The notes under the pieces: model-generated
The model's database searches: none
What the model saw: only the letters and a program-made list of their open reading frames with translations
What the model was told of the DNA's origin: nothing
Assembly (NCBI GenBank): GCA_945872305.1
Contig: CAMCAC010000004.1
Span: forward strand, 1-44,985
Length of the DNA stretch: 44,985 nucleotides
Direction: 5' to 3'
From: Candidatus Kuenenia stuttgartensis
Lineage (GTDB): Bacteria; Planctomycetota; UBA11346
Position numbers and translations under genes: made by a program
In this document: positions 29,190-37,140 of the stretch, piece after piece
Numbering within the stretch: the stretch's first letter is position 1
Layout of the letters: each line of letters starts with the position of its first letter

Positions 29190-30857
29190 TCACCGTGCTT
29201 CGGCGATGCGCAGATGGTGGATGCGCACCGGCACCGGGCGTGATCCCGCGGTCTTGCTGACCGCCCAGACATGCAGCCGCAGGGGCGCCGCCGGGAGGAC
29301 GACGACCCGGGGCCGGCCATCGATGGCGATGGCCAATTGGCCGCCCCAGGCGGCGACGGCGACCTCCGCAAGGGGTCGCGGCAGGGTGATCGCATCTCCC
29401 TCGACCGCAGCCAGACCCGGGCCCGGCCTGTCCGCCCGGCCGATGATGGCCTGGACCACGCCGAGATCACGCAGGCTGATGGTGATGAATCCCTTGGCGG
29501 TCTCGATGGCAAGACCGCCACCATCTGGACGCAGGTCCCCGTCCGGGGTCAGGTCCACGGTGGCGGTCAGACGCCAGGGGCGGTCGGGCAGCGGCACCGA
29601 CGCGGACCCGCCGACCCCGCTGATCCCCTCGTCCTCGTCCGGGTCGGCGAGCCAGCGGGCGTCGTCGGCCATGGTCCACGATCCGAGCCGGGCCGTGAGA
29701 TCCCGGGGCAGGAGGATCTGTTCCGGCGCCCAGGCGGGTTCGCGATCCAGGGCTGCCATGACGGGATGGGGCGGCGGCGCGGCCGGGACCTCGGGGGGCG
29801 GCGTGACGGCGGCGGCCGGTGCCGGGGTGGATTGGTCCGACTGCCCCCGGACCGCGACAGCGATGGCCACGATGAGCACCGCCGCGACCACGGCGATGCC
29901 GGACCCGATCAGCGCGGCCCGCCGCCAGGGCACCCGGGGATCCTCGGGCAGCGGTTCCGAGCCCATGCGCGCCGCCTCGATGAGGGCGAGGCAGGCGGCC
30001 CAGGTGGGTGGCCGACGATCCCGTTCCCGATGCAGCAGGGCGGTGAGCAGGCCGGCGGTGGCCGGGGACAGGTCCGGACGCAGGCCGACGACCGACGGCG
30101 CCTCGCCGGACATCTTCTGCGCCACGATCTGGCCGAGGGTGGTCCCGGTGAAGGCCACCATGCCGGTGAGCGCGTAGTAGAGGGTGCAGCCAAGCCCGTA
30201 CATGTCGGCCCGGGCGTCGACCGAATCCGGATCGGAAAATTGCTCCGGGGCCATGGTTGCCGGGGTGCCGACCACCGCCCCCGCCATGGTCAGGGAGGTG
30301 TCGCGGCCCGCCTCCTGGGGCCGGGCCAGGCCGAGGTCCACCAGCTTGGCGATCCATCCGCCACCGCCCTCCGCCAGGAGCACGTTCTCCGGCTTCACAT
30401 CACGATGGATCACGCCACGGCCGTGGGCGTGGGCGAGACCCTCGGCGACCTCCCGGGCCAGACGAAGGCCGTCCGCCTCGGTGAGCGGTCCGTCCCGTTC
30501 GATTTTGGCCTTGAGGCTGGGACCCTCGATGAACTCCATGACCAGGTAGGGGCTGCCATCCGGCAGGGTGCCCGCATCATGGCATGCGACGACGTGGGGA
30601 TGCTGGAGACTGGCCAGGATGCGCGCCTCGCGCTCGAAGCGGCGGACGAAATCCCGACCCGCCTCGCCGGCGGGGACGAGGAGCGTCTTCACCGCCACCG
30701 AGCGGTCGAGGAAGGTGTGGCGGCCTCGCCACACCGCCCCCATGCCGCCACGGCCGATGATCCCCTCCATCCGCACCTGAGGCACCACCGGGGCCACGGT
30801 CCCGCCGACCACCGGCTGCCGGTCGCTGATCCGGGTCTGGTCCATGGATCCGCTCAC
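29190..30857 (-). CDS. transmembrane Ser/Thr protein kinase (Hanks type) with extracytoplasmic domain
   Basis: 555 residues. Cytoplasmic kinase domain about 30-290: glycine loop GRGGMGAVWRGR, ATP lysine in SVAVKTLL, catalytic loop HRDVKPENVLL, DLG in place of DFG (VDLGLARP), and MAPEQF. One transmembrane helix follows (ALIGSGIAVVAAVLIVAIAV, about residues 310-330). The outer 200 residues begin after a Pro-rich linker and look like a beta-sandwich of the LamG/concanavalin type (RPWRLTATVDLTPDGDL, GFITISLRDLG, RPRVVVLPAAPLRLHVW). The GTG start at 30857 overlaps the stop of the MORN-redoxin gene; ATG 30845 is an alternative. Presumably signals envelope status. Confidence 0.93.
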   Translation of the reverse strand: MSGSMDQTRISDRQPVVGGTVAPVVPQVRMEGIIGRGGMGAVWRGRHTFLDRSVAVKTLLVPAGEAGRDFVRRFEREARILASLQHPHVVACHDAGTLPDGSPYLVMEFIEGPSLKAKIERDGPLTEADGLRLAREVAEGLAHAHGRGVIHRDVKPENVLLAEGGGGWIAKLVDLGLARPQEAGRDTSLTMAGAVVGTPATMAPEQFSDPDSVDARADMYGLGCTLYYALTGMVAFTGTTLGQIVAQKMSGEAPSVVGLRPDLSPATAGLLTALLHRERDRRPPTWAACLALIEAARMGSEPLPEDPRVPWRRAALIGSGIAVVAAVLIVAIAVAVRGQSDQSTPAPAAAVTPPPEVPAAPPPHPVMAALDREPAWAPEQILLPRDLTARLGSWTMADDARWLADPDEDEGISGVGGSASVPLPDRPWRLTATVDLTPDGDLRPDGGGLAIETAKGFITISLRDLGVVQAIIGRADRPGPGLAAVEGDAITLPRPLAEVAVAAWGGQLAIAIDGRPRVVVLPAAPLRLHVWAVSKTAGSRPVPVRIHHLRIAEAR

Positions 30858-32122
30858 GGCGCGCCCACCGGAGGCAGTACCTCAAGCAGATCTTCGACGC
30901 TTGGCCGGTCGGTCTTGTCCTGACCGACATGCGCATAGGTGATCCGGCCGTCCGGCGCGACCACCAGGGCGGTGGGTTTGGCCACCGAGTCCTCGACCCG
31001 GAGGCCACGGACGAGGCCCAGATCCACGTCCAGGCACACCGGCATCGGAGGCGGATCCCGGCGCAGGGTCTGCACCGCCCTGATGAAGGCGGGGATGGTC
31101 TCGCTGGGTCCGGGGAACACGACCACCACCTCGGCGCCCCGGGCGCGGAAGCGGGGCAGCGCATCCGCCAGGGCGGCGGTCTGCGCCGCGCAGTAGATGC
31201 AGATCTGGCCGGAGAAGCCCCGTTGCAGCACCAGCACCACCGACCTCCCATCGCGGTTGAGGGCGGCGACATCCACCACCCCGCCATCGGCGGCGAGGAA
31301 CCGGGTTCGCGGGAGGGCCGTTCCGACCAGGGGGGATGGCTTCCGCACCGGTGGCGGAAGCGCATCATAGCCGGAAGGATCGTAGGCCTGTCCTGCGGCC
31401 CGGGCCAGGATGACCTTGGCGACCCGTTCCTCGGCCACGGTCCAGAAGCCTGGGATGACCGGGGCGCTGGTGGGCAAGGGCTCGCTGGGGGGCCGTTGCT
31501 GGGCGAGGGATGGCTCCGGTGCGGGCGGAACCGGAACCACGGAGGGAGGGTCCGCCGGGGTGGTCACCACCGCGGCGGTGGCCGGTGAAGCCCCGAGGTC
31601 CTCGATCCGATCGATGCCGTCCCGCCACGGTCCCACCCGCAGACCGCGGTCGTAACGGCCGTCGGCGACCAGCCGGCCTTCGGCATCCCACTGCCGCCAG
31701 GACCCATGCCGGACACCGTCCTGGAAGGAACCGTCACCCGCCAGCCGGCCATCGGGATGGTACCACGACCAGGCCCCGCTCTGGCGGTCGTCCACATAGA
31801 CGCCGCGTTCCGCCACCACGCCGCCGGGGTGGAACCGTGTCCACTCGCCCTGACGCAGGCCACCCACGAACGCGCCGGTCCGCGAGGGACTCCCATCGGG
31901 ATGGTACCAACTCCACATGCCATTGGGTTTGCCCATCATGTAGACTCCGCTGGATTCCATCCGTCCTTCGCGGTCGTGATAGGTCCATGCACCGTTGGGT
32001 TGGCCTCCCTCCACCAGACCTGAGCGCCGAGGCTGACCATCGGGCCATGTCTCCGCCACCATCCGCGGACCTCCGCAGCCAGCGAGTGCGACGAGGAGCA
32101 GACAGGGTGCCAGGCGGAGCAT
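30854..32122 (-). CDS. lipoprotein with MORN_2-type repeats and a peroxiredoxin-like domain
   Basis: 422 residues. The signal ends in a lipobox, LLVALAGC (MLRLAPCLLLVALAGCGG). Residues about 25-165 carry at least five YwqK-like MORN_2 repeats, e.g. PNGMWSWYHPDGSPSRTG, QGEWTRFHPGGVVAERG, SGAWSWYHPDGRLAGDG, HGSWRQWDAEGRLVADG. A Pro-rich linker follows (about 180-225). Residues about 270-422 form a redoxin/AhpC-TSA fold with the active segment FSGQICIYCAAQTAAL (CxxC type) and VAPDGRITYAHVGQ. It is anchored to an envelope membrane; target unknown. The combination of the two modules in one lipoprotein is unusual. It is coupled (GTGA) to the kinase gene. Confidence 0.85.
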   Translation of the reverse strand: MLRLAPCLLLVALAGCGGPRMVAETWPDGQPRRSGLVEGGQPNGAWTYHDREGRMESSGVYMMGKPNGMWSWYHPDGSPSRTGAFVGGLRQGEWTRFHPGGVVAERGVYVDDRQSGAWSWYHPDGRLAGDGSFQDGVRHGSWRQWDAEGRLVADGRYDRGLRVGPWRDGIDRIEDLGASPATAAVVTTPADPPSVVPVPPAPEPSLAQQRPPSEPLPTSAPVIPGFWTVAEERVAKVILARAAGQAYDPSGYDALPPPVRKPSPLVGTALPRTRFLAADGGVVDVAALNRDGRSVVLVLQRGFSGQICIYCAAQTAALADALPRFRARGAEVVVVFPGPSETIPAFIRAVQTLRRDPPPMPVCLDVDLGLVRGLRVEDSVAKPTALVVAPDGRITYAHVGQDKTDRPSVEDLLEVLPPVGAP

Positions 32123-32209
32123 GCATCGGGCGTATCCGGGTGGCGGGCATCGGCAACCGGGGGAGCCACTGCGTTGCACCGGCCCTGCTCGGATGCACGG
32201 TCTCCGCCC

Positions 32210-33883
32210 ATGGCCAGGATCCTCCCCCTCCACCCCACCCGTGAAACGCTCGACCTGGGCGGCCTGTGGACGTTCCAGCCGGTCCCCGGCGAGGTCACGG
32301 CAACCACTCCGCCGCGCGGAGCCCTGGGTCTTCGCATGCCGGTCCCCGGTGTCTGGGAGACCGATCTCGACCTGTTCAATCATCGTGGCAGCGGCTGGTT
32401 CCGCCGTGAGTTCGATCTCGCGCGGGACTGGGCCCAGGGCGCCCGGCTGGTCTTCGAGGCGGTCAGCCACACCGCCCGGGTCTGGCTCGACGGCGTCGAG
32501 CTGGGCTCTCATTACGGCGCCCACACCGCGTTCTCCTTCACCCTGCCCCACCTCGCCGCCGGGCGCCACCGCCTGGATGTACTGGTCGACAACCGCTACG
32601 GCGAGATGAACCCCCTCTCCGCCGCCTACCAGGACATCTACACCTGGGGCGGCATTCCGCGCGAGGTCCGTCTGGAGCGCCTGGGCGGGGCGGTCATCAG
32701 CGAGGCAAGCCTGACCCCGGTGCGGGTGAAGGGCGGCTGGGCGGTGCAGGTCGAGGCCACGGTGACCGGCGCGGATACGGTGGTGTTCCGCCTGGACGGC
32801 CGCCAGGAGACCGCGATCCCGGTGCGCCGCGGCAAGGCCAGCGCCACCGTGCCGGTGCGCGGGGTGCGCGAGTGGAACCCCGGCGCCGCCGAATTGCATG
32901 TGGGCAGCCTGGATGCCGGCGACGACCGTTTCCAGGTCCGTCTCGGCTTCCGTACCATCGCCATCGACGGCCGCAAGATCCTGGTCAACGGCCGAGCGGT
33001 CGCCCTCAACGGCGTCAACCGCCATGAGTTCCATCCCGACTTCGGGCCCGCGGTGCCCGCCCAGGTGCATCTGAAGGACATCGCCATCCTCAAGCGCCTC
33101 GGCGCCAACTTCGTGCGCGGCGCCCACTATCCCAACGATCCCCAGTTCCTCGATCTGTGCGATGAGCATGGCCTGCTGTTCTGGGACGAGCTGTCACACT
33201 GGCAGCCCAAGGAGAACCACCTCAAGGACAAGGCGTTCCGCGCCGCCAGCGTGGTCCAGGCGCGGGAGATGGTGCAGCAGCACCGCCACCATCCGTCGAT
33301 CCTGTGCTGGGGCTTCCTCAACGAGATGGACAGCGACAAGCCGGCCTCGCGGCCGGTGGTCAAGGAACTCATCAAGGAGATCCGTCGCCACGACCCGACC
33401 CGGCCGATCACCTACGCCAGCCACCGGCCCTACAACGACCTGTGCCTGGATCTGGTCGACATCGTCTCGTTCAATGTCTATCCGGGCTGGTACTGGTGCG
33501 GCATGCACGATCTCCAGCAGCATCTGGACGAGAAGTTGCTGCCCGCGGTGCGCGACAACTCCTTCGGCAAGCCGGTGATCATGTCTGAATTCGGCGCCGG
33601 CGCGATGGACGGGGTGCGCTCGTTCGAGATGCGCAAGTGGACCGAGCAGTACCAGGCCGAACTGCTCGACATCCTGATCGGGACCTGGCAGCGCAGCGGC
33701 TACATCACCGGCTGCGCGATCTGGCAGTACTGCGACGTGCGCACCAGCGTCGACCTCGGCATGGGGCGCATCCGCGAGTACAACAACAAGGGCATCGTCA
33801 CCGAATACCGCGAACCGAAGCTCGCCTTCGAACGCGTCCGCCAATGCTTCGAACGCCCGTGGAAGGCGGTCGGACGGCGCTGA
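32210..33883 (+). CDS. glycoside hydrolase family 2 (beta-glucuronidase/galactosidase-like)
   Basis: 557 residues with the GH2 layout: jelly-roll sugar-binding domain (about 10-170; RETLDLGGLWTFQPVPG, FNHRGSGWFRREFDL, RHRLDVLVDNRY), an Ig-like domain (about 175-260), and a TIM barrel (about 265-557). The acid/base Glu is in CWGFLNEMDSDKP and the nucleophile Glu in PVIMSEFGAGA; AVALNGVNRHEFHPDFG is the conserved barrel start. GH2 enzymes of this size include beta-glucuronidases. No signal peptide is visible, so it would act in the cytoplasm or be exported by another route. Substrate cannot be read. No sugar transporter is adjacent, so it stands alone. Confidence 0.92.
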   Translation: MARILPLHPTRETLDLGGLWTFQPVPGEVTATTPPRGALGLRMPVPGVWETDLDLFNHRGSGWFRREFDLARDWAQGARLVFEAVSHTARVWLDGVELGSHYGAHTAFSFTLPHLAAGRHRLDVLVDNRYGEMNPLSAAYQDIYTWGGIPREVRLERLGGAVISEASLTPVRVKGGWAVQVEATVTGADTVVFRLDGRQETAIPVRRGKASATVPVRGVREWNPGAAELHVGSLDAGDDRFQVRLGFRTIAIDGRKILVNGRAVALNGVNRHEFHPDFGPAVPAQVHLKDIAILKRLGANFVRGAHYPNDPQFLDLCDEHGLLFWDELSHWQPKENHLKDKAFRAASVVQAREMVQQHRHHPSILCWGFLNEMDSDKPASRPVVKELIKEIRRHDPTRPITYASHRPYNDLCLDLVDIVSFNVYPGWYWCGMHDLQQHLDEKLLPAVRDNSFGKPVIMSEFGAGAMDGVRSFEMRKWTEQYQAELLDILIGTWQRSGYITGCAIWQYCDVRTSVDLGMGRIREYNNKGIVTEYREPKLAFERVRQCFERPWKAVGRR

Positions 33884-33984
33884 GGGTTCCGGGTTGCGGG
33901 TTCCGGGAGCGAGGGCCGGTGTTTCCGGCACGGGATGGGCTGCTTCCCGGAACCCGGAACCCCGGCTCGCCCTTGGCGAGCCGG
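33884..33984. repeat. GGGTTCCGGG direct and inverted repeats plus hairpin after the GH2 gene
   Basis: GGGTTCCGGG at 33884-33893 and 33898-33907; its complement CCCGGAACCC at 33946-33955 and 33953-33962. These arms can pair in more than one way. A further perfect hairpin, CCGGCTCGCC-CTT-GGCGAGCCGG, spans 33962-33984. No U-run follows. It fills the 125 bases between GH2 and the CysO-like gene and may act as a terminator or an mRNA-stability element. Confidence 0.7.
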
Positions 33985-34009
33985 ATGCCCCCGCTAGCGT
34001 CCCGCCACC

Positions 34010-34291
34010 ATGGCCACCGTCTCCCTCCGCATCCCCTCCGTCCTGCGCAACCTGACCAACGGCCAGGAGACGATCTCCGTCAGCGCCGGGACCGTCGAAC
34101 AGGCCATTGCCGCCCTTGAAGCCGGCAATCCTGGGATCAAGGCGAGGATCTGCGACGACGCCGGCAAGGTGAAGAAGTTCGTCAATGTGTTCGTCGGCGA
34201 AGAGGACATCCGTTTTCTCGACGGGCTCGCCACGGTGCTCAAGGATGGCGATCTGCTGGACATCGTCCCCGCCATCGCGGGCGGCCGCTGA
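34010..34291 (+). CDS. MoaD/ThiS-like sulfur carrier, CysO-type
   Basis: 93 residues of the ubiquitin-like sulfur carrier fold. The sequence pattern, e.g. VSLRIPSVLRNLTNGQETI, KKFVNVFVGEEDIRFLDGLA and DGDLLDIVPAIAGG, is very close to mycobacterial CysO, the carrier whose C-terminal Gly-Gly thiocarboxylate donates sulfur to O-phosphoserine in CysM-type cysteine synthesis. Here the frame ends GGR, one Arg beyond the Gly-Gly, so the tail may need trimming before it can be activated. No cysM or JAMM protease gene is in the window. It is convergent with a small membrane protein and has a hairpin over its stop. Confidence 0.82.
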   Translation: MATVSLRIPSVLRNLTNGQETISVSAGTVEQAIAALEAGNPGIKARICDDAGKVKKFVNVFVGEEDIRFLDGLATVLKDGDLLDIVPAIAGGR

Positions 34292-34306
34292 TCATCAGCC
34301 GCCCGC
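34277..34306. terminator. 9-bp hairpin covering two convergent stop codons
   Basis: GCGGGCGGC (34277-34285) and GCCGCCCGC (34298-34306) pair perfectly around a 12-base loop that holds the TGA of the sulfur-carrier gene and the complement of the next gene's stop. The loop itself contains the palindrome TGATCA. No U-run. Confidence 0.6.
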
Positions 34307-34687
34307 GGCCCGGGACCGGGCCCGCCGGACGGCGATGAATGAGCGGATCCCCAGGATGACATAGGCCAGGCAGACGACCGCCATGGCGGTCTGGACCTGG
34401 ACGGCGAACGGCCGCTCGGGGGCGGTGCCCGCCAGCCAGGCGACCGCCTTGACCACCCCCGGCGCCGAACCGAGCAGCCCGATCAGGGCCAGGGCCAGGG
34501 CACCGTGGATGGCGTGGCGGCGGGCGCGTTCCGCCAGGGCCACGGCCCCGCACAGCAGGATCGGCGCCCCGACGAAGGCGGGAATGAGGGCGGTCATGGT
34601 CCGCCCATCGCTGAGGACATAGGCGGCGCTGCCGATGGCGACCAGGAGCGCGCCGGTGATGAGGGTGGTCAGGGTCATGGGCGTCAT
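34295..34687 (-). CDS. small integral membrane protein
   Basis: 130 residues with four probable transmembrane helices: LITGALLVAIGSAAYVLS, MTALIPAFVGAPILLCGAVA, HAIHGALALALIGLLGSA and VQVQTAMAVVCLAYVILGI, then a short basic tail (RSFIAVRRARSRAAGG) on the inside. The pattern, with the conserved TALIPAFxGxPxLL stretch, resembles small uncharacterised membrane proteins of several bacterial phyla. Function unknown. The ATG at 34678 is an alternative start (MTLTTLITG). Divergent from the DedA gene, 117 bases apart, and convergent with the CysO-like gene. Confidence 0.72.
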   Translation of the reverse strand: MTPMTLTTLITGALLVAIGSAAYVLSDGRTMTALIPAFVGAPILLCGAVALAERARRHAIHGALALALIGLLGSAPGVVKAVAWLAGTAPERPFAVQVQTAMAVVCLAYVILGIRSFIAVRRARSRAAGG

Positions 34688-34804
34688 GCCCGGATCGTCA
34701 GGCCCGCACCGACATGCCAGTCCGGACCGGCCCGGTCCCGTACGACCCCGGAACCACCGACCCTCCCCCTTGGCGGCGGCGAGGGCGGCGCGAGCATCGT
34801 CAGC

Positions 34805-35461
34805 ATGATCGACTGGCTCACCGGACTGCTCGATGCCGAGCACCTGCAACGGCTCATCGAGGCCCACGGTCTGCTGGTGATGGCCCCGGTGATCTTCGCC
34901 GAGACCGGACTGCTGGTGGGTTTCTTCCTGCCAGGGGACTCGCTCCTGTTCCTCGCCGGGGCGGCGGCGGCCCTGTCGGAGGGGCGGATGGATCCGTTCC
35001 AGGTGGCGACGGTCCTGACCATTGCGGCGATCCTGGGCAACACGGTGAACTACGGACTGGGCCGCTGGTTCGGCGGCTGGGCCATGGCCCGACCGGATGG
35101 CCGGGTGCTCAAACGGCGGTACTTCGAGGAGGCGCATGCGTTCTACGAGCGCTGGGGAGCCCTGTCCCTGGTCCTGACCCGGTACATCCCCATCCTGCGC
35201 ACCTTCGTTCCGTTCAGCGCCGGCGCGGCGCGCATGGGATTTCTGCGCTACTCCCTGTGGAATGTGGTGGGGGCCCTGGCCTGGGTCCCGGTGCTGGTGG
35301 GTCTGGGCTGGGCCCTGGGCGAGGTGCCCTTCGTGAAACGCCACATCGAGACCATCCTGCTCGCGGTCATCGCCCTGTCCGTGGCCCCGGTTGCCATCGC
35401 TGCCGGCCTGCGCTGGTGGTACGATCGGAAAGCCGCGGCCGCGTCCCGCGTCGAAGGCTGA
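34805..35461 (+). CDS. DedA-family membrane protein
   Basis: 218-residue polytopic protein of the DedA/SNARE-associated family, linked to lipid flipping and membrane homeostasis. Marks: AETGLLVGFFLPGDSLLFLA in the first re-entrant region and RYIPILRTFVPFSAGAARM, the characteristic R-x3-R-x-F-x-P-G/A segment. Four to five hydrophobic segments are visible. The ATG at 34805 is the only start giving the normal N-terminus MIDWLTGLLDAEHLQRL. Its stop shares one base with the ABC ATPase start (TGATG at 35459-35463), so it is coupled to the export genes downstream. Confidence 0.9.
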   Translation: MIDWLTGLLDAEHLQRLIEAHGLLVMAPVIFAETGLLVGFFLPGDSLLFLAGAAAALSEGRMDPFQVATVLTIAAILGNTVNYGLGRWFGGWAMARPDGRVLKRRYFEEAHAFYERWGALSLVLTRYIPILRTFVPFSAGAARMGFLRYSLWNVVGALAWVPVLVGLGWALGEVPFVKRHIETILLAVIALSVAPVAIAAGLRWWYDRKAAAASRVEG

Positions 35462-36387
35462 TGATGGCCGATCTGCTGTCCTTTTCCGCTGTGCGCTATG
35501 CCTATCGGGGCGACTGGCTGAACCGCATCCAGGCCTTGCATGGGGTCGATCTCACCGTGCCCGCCGGCAGCGCCTTCGGCTTCCTCGGTGCCAACGGCGC
35601 CGGCAAGAGCACCTCGATCAAGCTGGCGGTGGGTCTGCTCCACGGGCATACCGGCGAGATCCGCCTGTTCGGGGAGCGGATCGGCGACCATCGCCTGCGG
35701 GCGCGCATCGGCTACCTGCCCGAACACCCGTACTTCTACGAGAACCTCCAGGTCGATGAGTACCTGCGCTACCTGGGCCGGCTCTCGGGACTGTCCGGTG
35801 CCGACCTGACCGCCGCCTGCGACCGGGTGTACCAGCTCCTCGATCTGGGGGATCTGCGCCGACGCGGGCTCCGCTCGTTCTCCAAGGGCATGCGCCAGCG
35901 CTTCGGTCTCGCCCAGGCGATCCTGCATCGTCCCGACCTGGTCATCCTCGACGAACCGTTCTCCGGCCTGGACCCCCTCTGGCGGGCCCGCTTCAAGGAG
36001 GTCATGCAGGTCGAGCGGGCGCGCGGGGCGACCCTGTTCTTCAGCTCGCACATCCTCGGTGATGTCGAGGAGATCTGCGACCATTACGCGGTGATCGACC
36101 GCGGTACGGTGCTGGAGCAGGGCCGCCTGCGCGACCTGGTCGGGGCCGCGCCGCTGGTCCTGACCGGCGAGGGACCGGCCCCCCAGGGCGCCGGACCCGC
36201 CGGCGACGGGCACTGGCGCCTGGAGTTCGGCGAAGACCGCCGGGCCGACGTCCTCGCCTCGCTGCCCACCGGGGCCCGGGTGGTCCGCCTGGAGCGCCAG
36301 CGGCTCGCCCTCGAAGACTGGTTCGTGGCCCGGGTCCGGGCCCACCACGGAGCCGGCCGCCGGCTGGCGGAGATGAGCCAGGGATGA
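35461..36387 (+). CDS. ABC transporter ATP-binding protein
   Basis: 308 residues. Nucleotide-binding domain about 1-225: Walker A GANGAGKST, Q-loop region YLPEHPYFYENLQVDEYL, signature FSKGMRQR (LSGGQ variant), Walker B VILDEPFSGLDP, and switch His in FFSSHILGDVEE. The C-terminal 80 residues (from about VLTGEGPAPQGA) form a small extra domain. The type is that of two-gene ABC-2 exporters (NosF/CcmA-like). It overlaps the permease by four bases (ATGA). Substrate unknown. Confidence 0.92.
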   Translation: MMADLLSFSAVRYAYRGDWLNRIQALHGVDLTVPAGSAFGFLGANGAGKSTSIKLAVGLLHGHTGEIRLFGERIGDHRLRARIGYLPEHPYFYENLQVDEYLRYLGRLSGLSGADLTAACDRVYQLLDLGDLRRRGLRSFSKGMRQRFGLAQAILHRPDLVILDEPFSGLDPLWRARFKEVMQVERARGATLFFSSHILGDVEEICDHYAVIDRGTVLEQGRLRDLVGAAPLVLTGEGPAPQGAGPAGDGHWRLEFGEDRRADVLASLPTGARVVRLERQRLALEDWFVARVRAHHGAGRRLAEMSQG

Positions 36388-37139
36388 TCCTCGTCGTCGC
36401 CAACGCCACCGCCCGCGAGGCCCTGCGCGGCCGCACCGGCCTCGCCCTGCTCGGCTTCTATGCGGTGGCGGTCCTGCTGTCGCGCATCGTCGGCTGGATC
36501 ACGCCCACCGACGGGCATCTGGTCACCACCGATCTGGTCATGTCCCTGCAGTCGGTGGTCGGGGTGCTGGTCGCCATCGCCACCGGCACCGCCCTGGTGC
36601 AGAGCGAGATCCAGAGCCGGACCCTGTACACCGTCCTGAGCCGGCCGATCCCGCGCTGGCGCTTTGTGGTCGGCAAGTTCGCTGGATTGGCCGCGGCCCT
36701 GATCATCGGCCAGGCGGCCATGGTCGCCCTGGGGCTCGGCTATCTCGCCGTGACCGGCGCCCCGGTCACCGGCTGGCTGGCTTTGGCCGGCGCCATGACC
36801 GCTGCCGAGGTTCTGATCATGGCGGCGGTCGCCCTGGCCCTGACCGCCGTGTCCAGCCCCCTGTTGGGGGCGGTCCTCTCGATCGCCGTCTACGCCCTCG
36901 GCCATGCGGTGGCCGGACTGCCCGGGTTGATCCACCACCTGCAAGCCTGGCAGCAGACCATCGCCATCGTCCTCGCCAGCCTGGTCCCGAACCTCGGGCC
37001 CTACGCCTACCGGGCCGAGGCCGTCCACGCGGTCCCCCTCCCGTGGCCGGAACTCGCCCAGGCGGCGGCCTATGGCGGTCTGTGGATCGCCCTGCTGGTG
37101 GCGATCACCGTCATCACCCTGGATCGCCGGCAGCTCTGA
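36384..37139 (+). CDS. ABC-2 type transporter permease
   Basis: 251-residue membrane protein with six hydrophobic segments, N-terminus ILVVANATAREALRGRTGLA, and the ABC-2/NosY-type segment QSEIQSRTLYTVLSRPIPRWRFVVGKFAG, in which the coupling helix SRP-x3-R-x2-V-x-GK is clear. Later spans include LALAGAMTAAEVLIMAAVAL and LWIALLVAITVITL. Partner of the preceding ATPase (four-base overlap). The following gene starts one base after its stop, which suggests a three-gene export unit. The exported molecule cannot be told. Confidence 0.88.
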   Translation: MILVVANATAREALRGRTGLALLGFYAVAVLLSRIVGWITPTDGHLVTTDLVMSLQSVVGVLVAIATGTALVQSEIQSRTLYTVLSRPIPRWRFVVGKFAGLAAALIIGQAAMVALGLGYLAVTGAPVTGWLALAGAMTAAEVLIMAAVALALTAVSSPLLGAVLSIAVYALGHAVAGLPGLIHHLQAWQQTIAIVLASLVPNLGPYAYRAEAVHAVPLPWPELAQAAAYGGLWIALLVAITVITLDRRQL

Positions 37140-37140
37140 G

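Noticed and set aside
29271-30923. Plus-strand open frame opposite the Ser/Thr kinase.
   Set aside because: The kinase motifs are complete on the minus strand and the plus frame is low complexity.
33884-33984. Considered as a G-quadruplex or CRISPR-like array because of repeated GGGTTCCGGG.
   Set aside because: Only two direct copies and two inverted copies; the arms pair into hairpins and there are no spacers.
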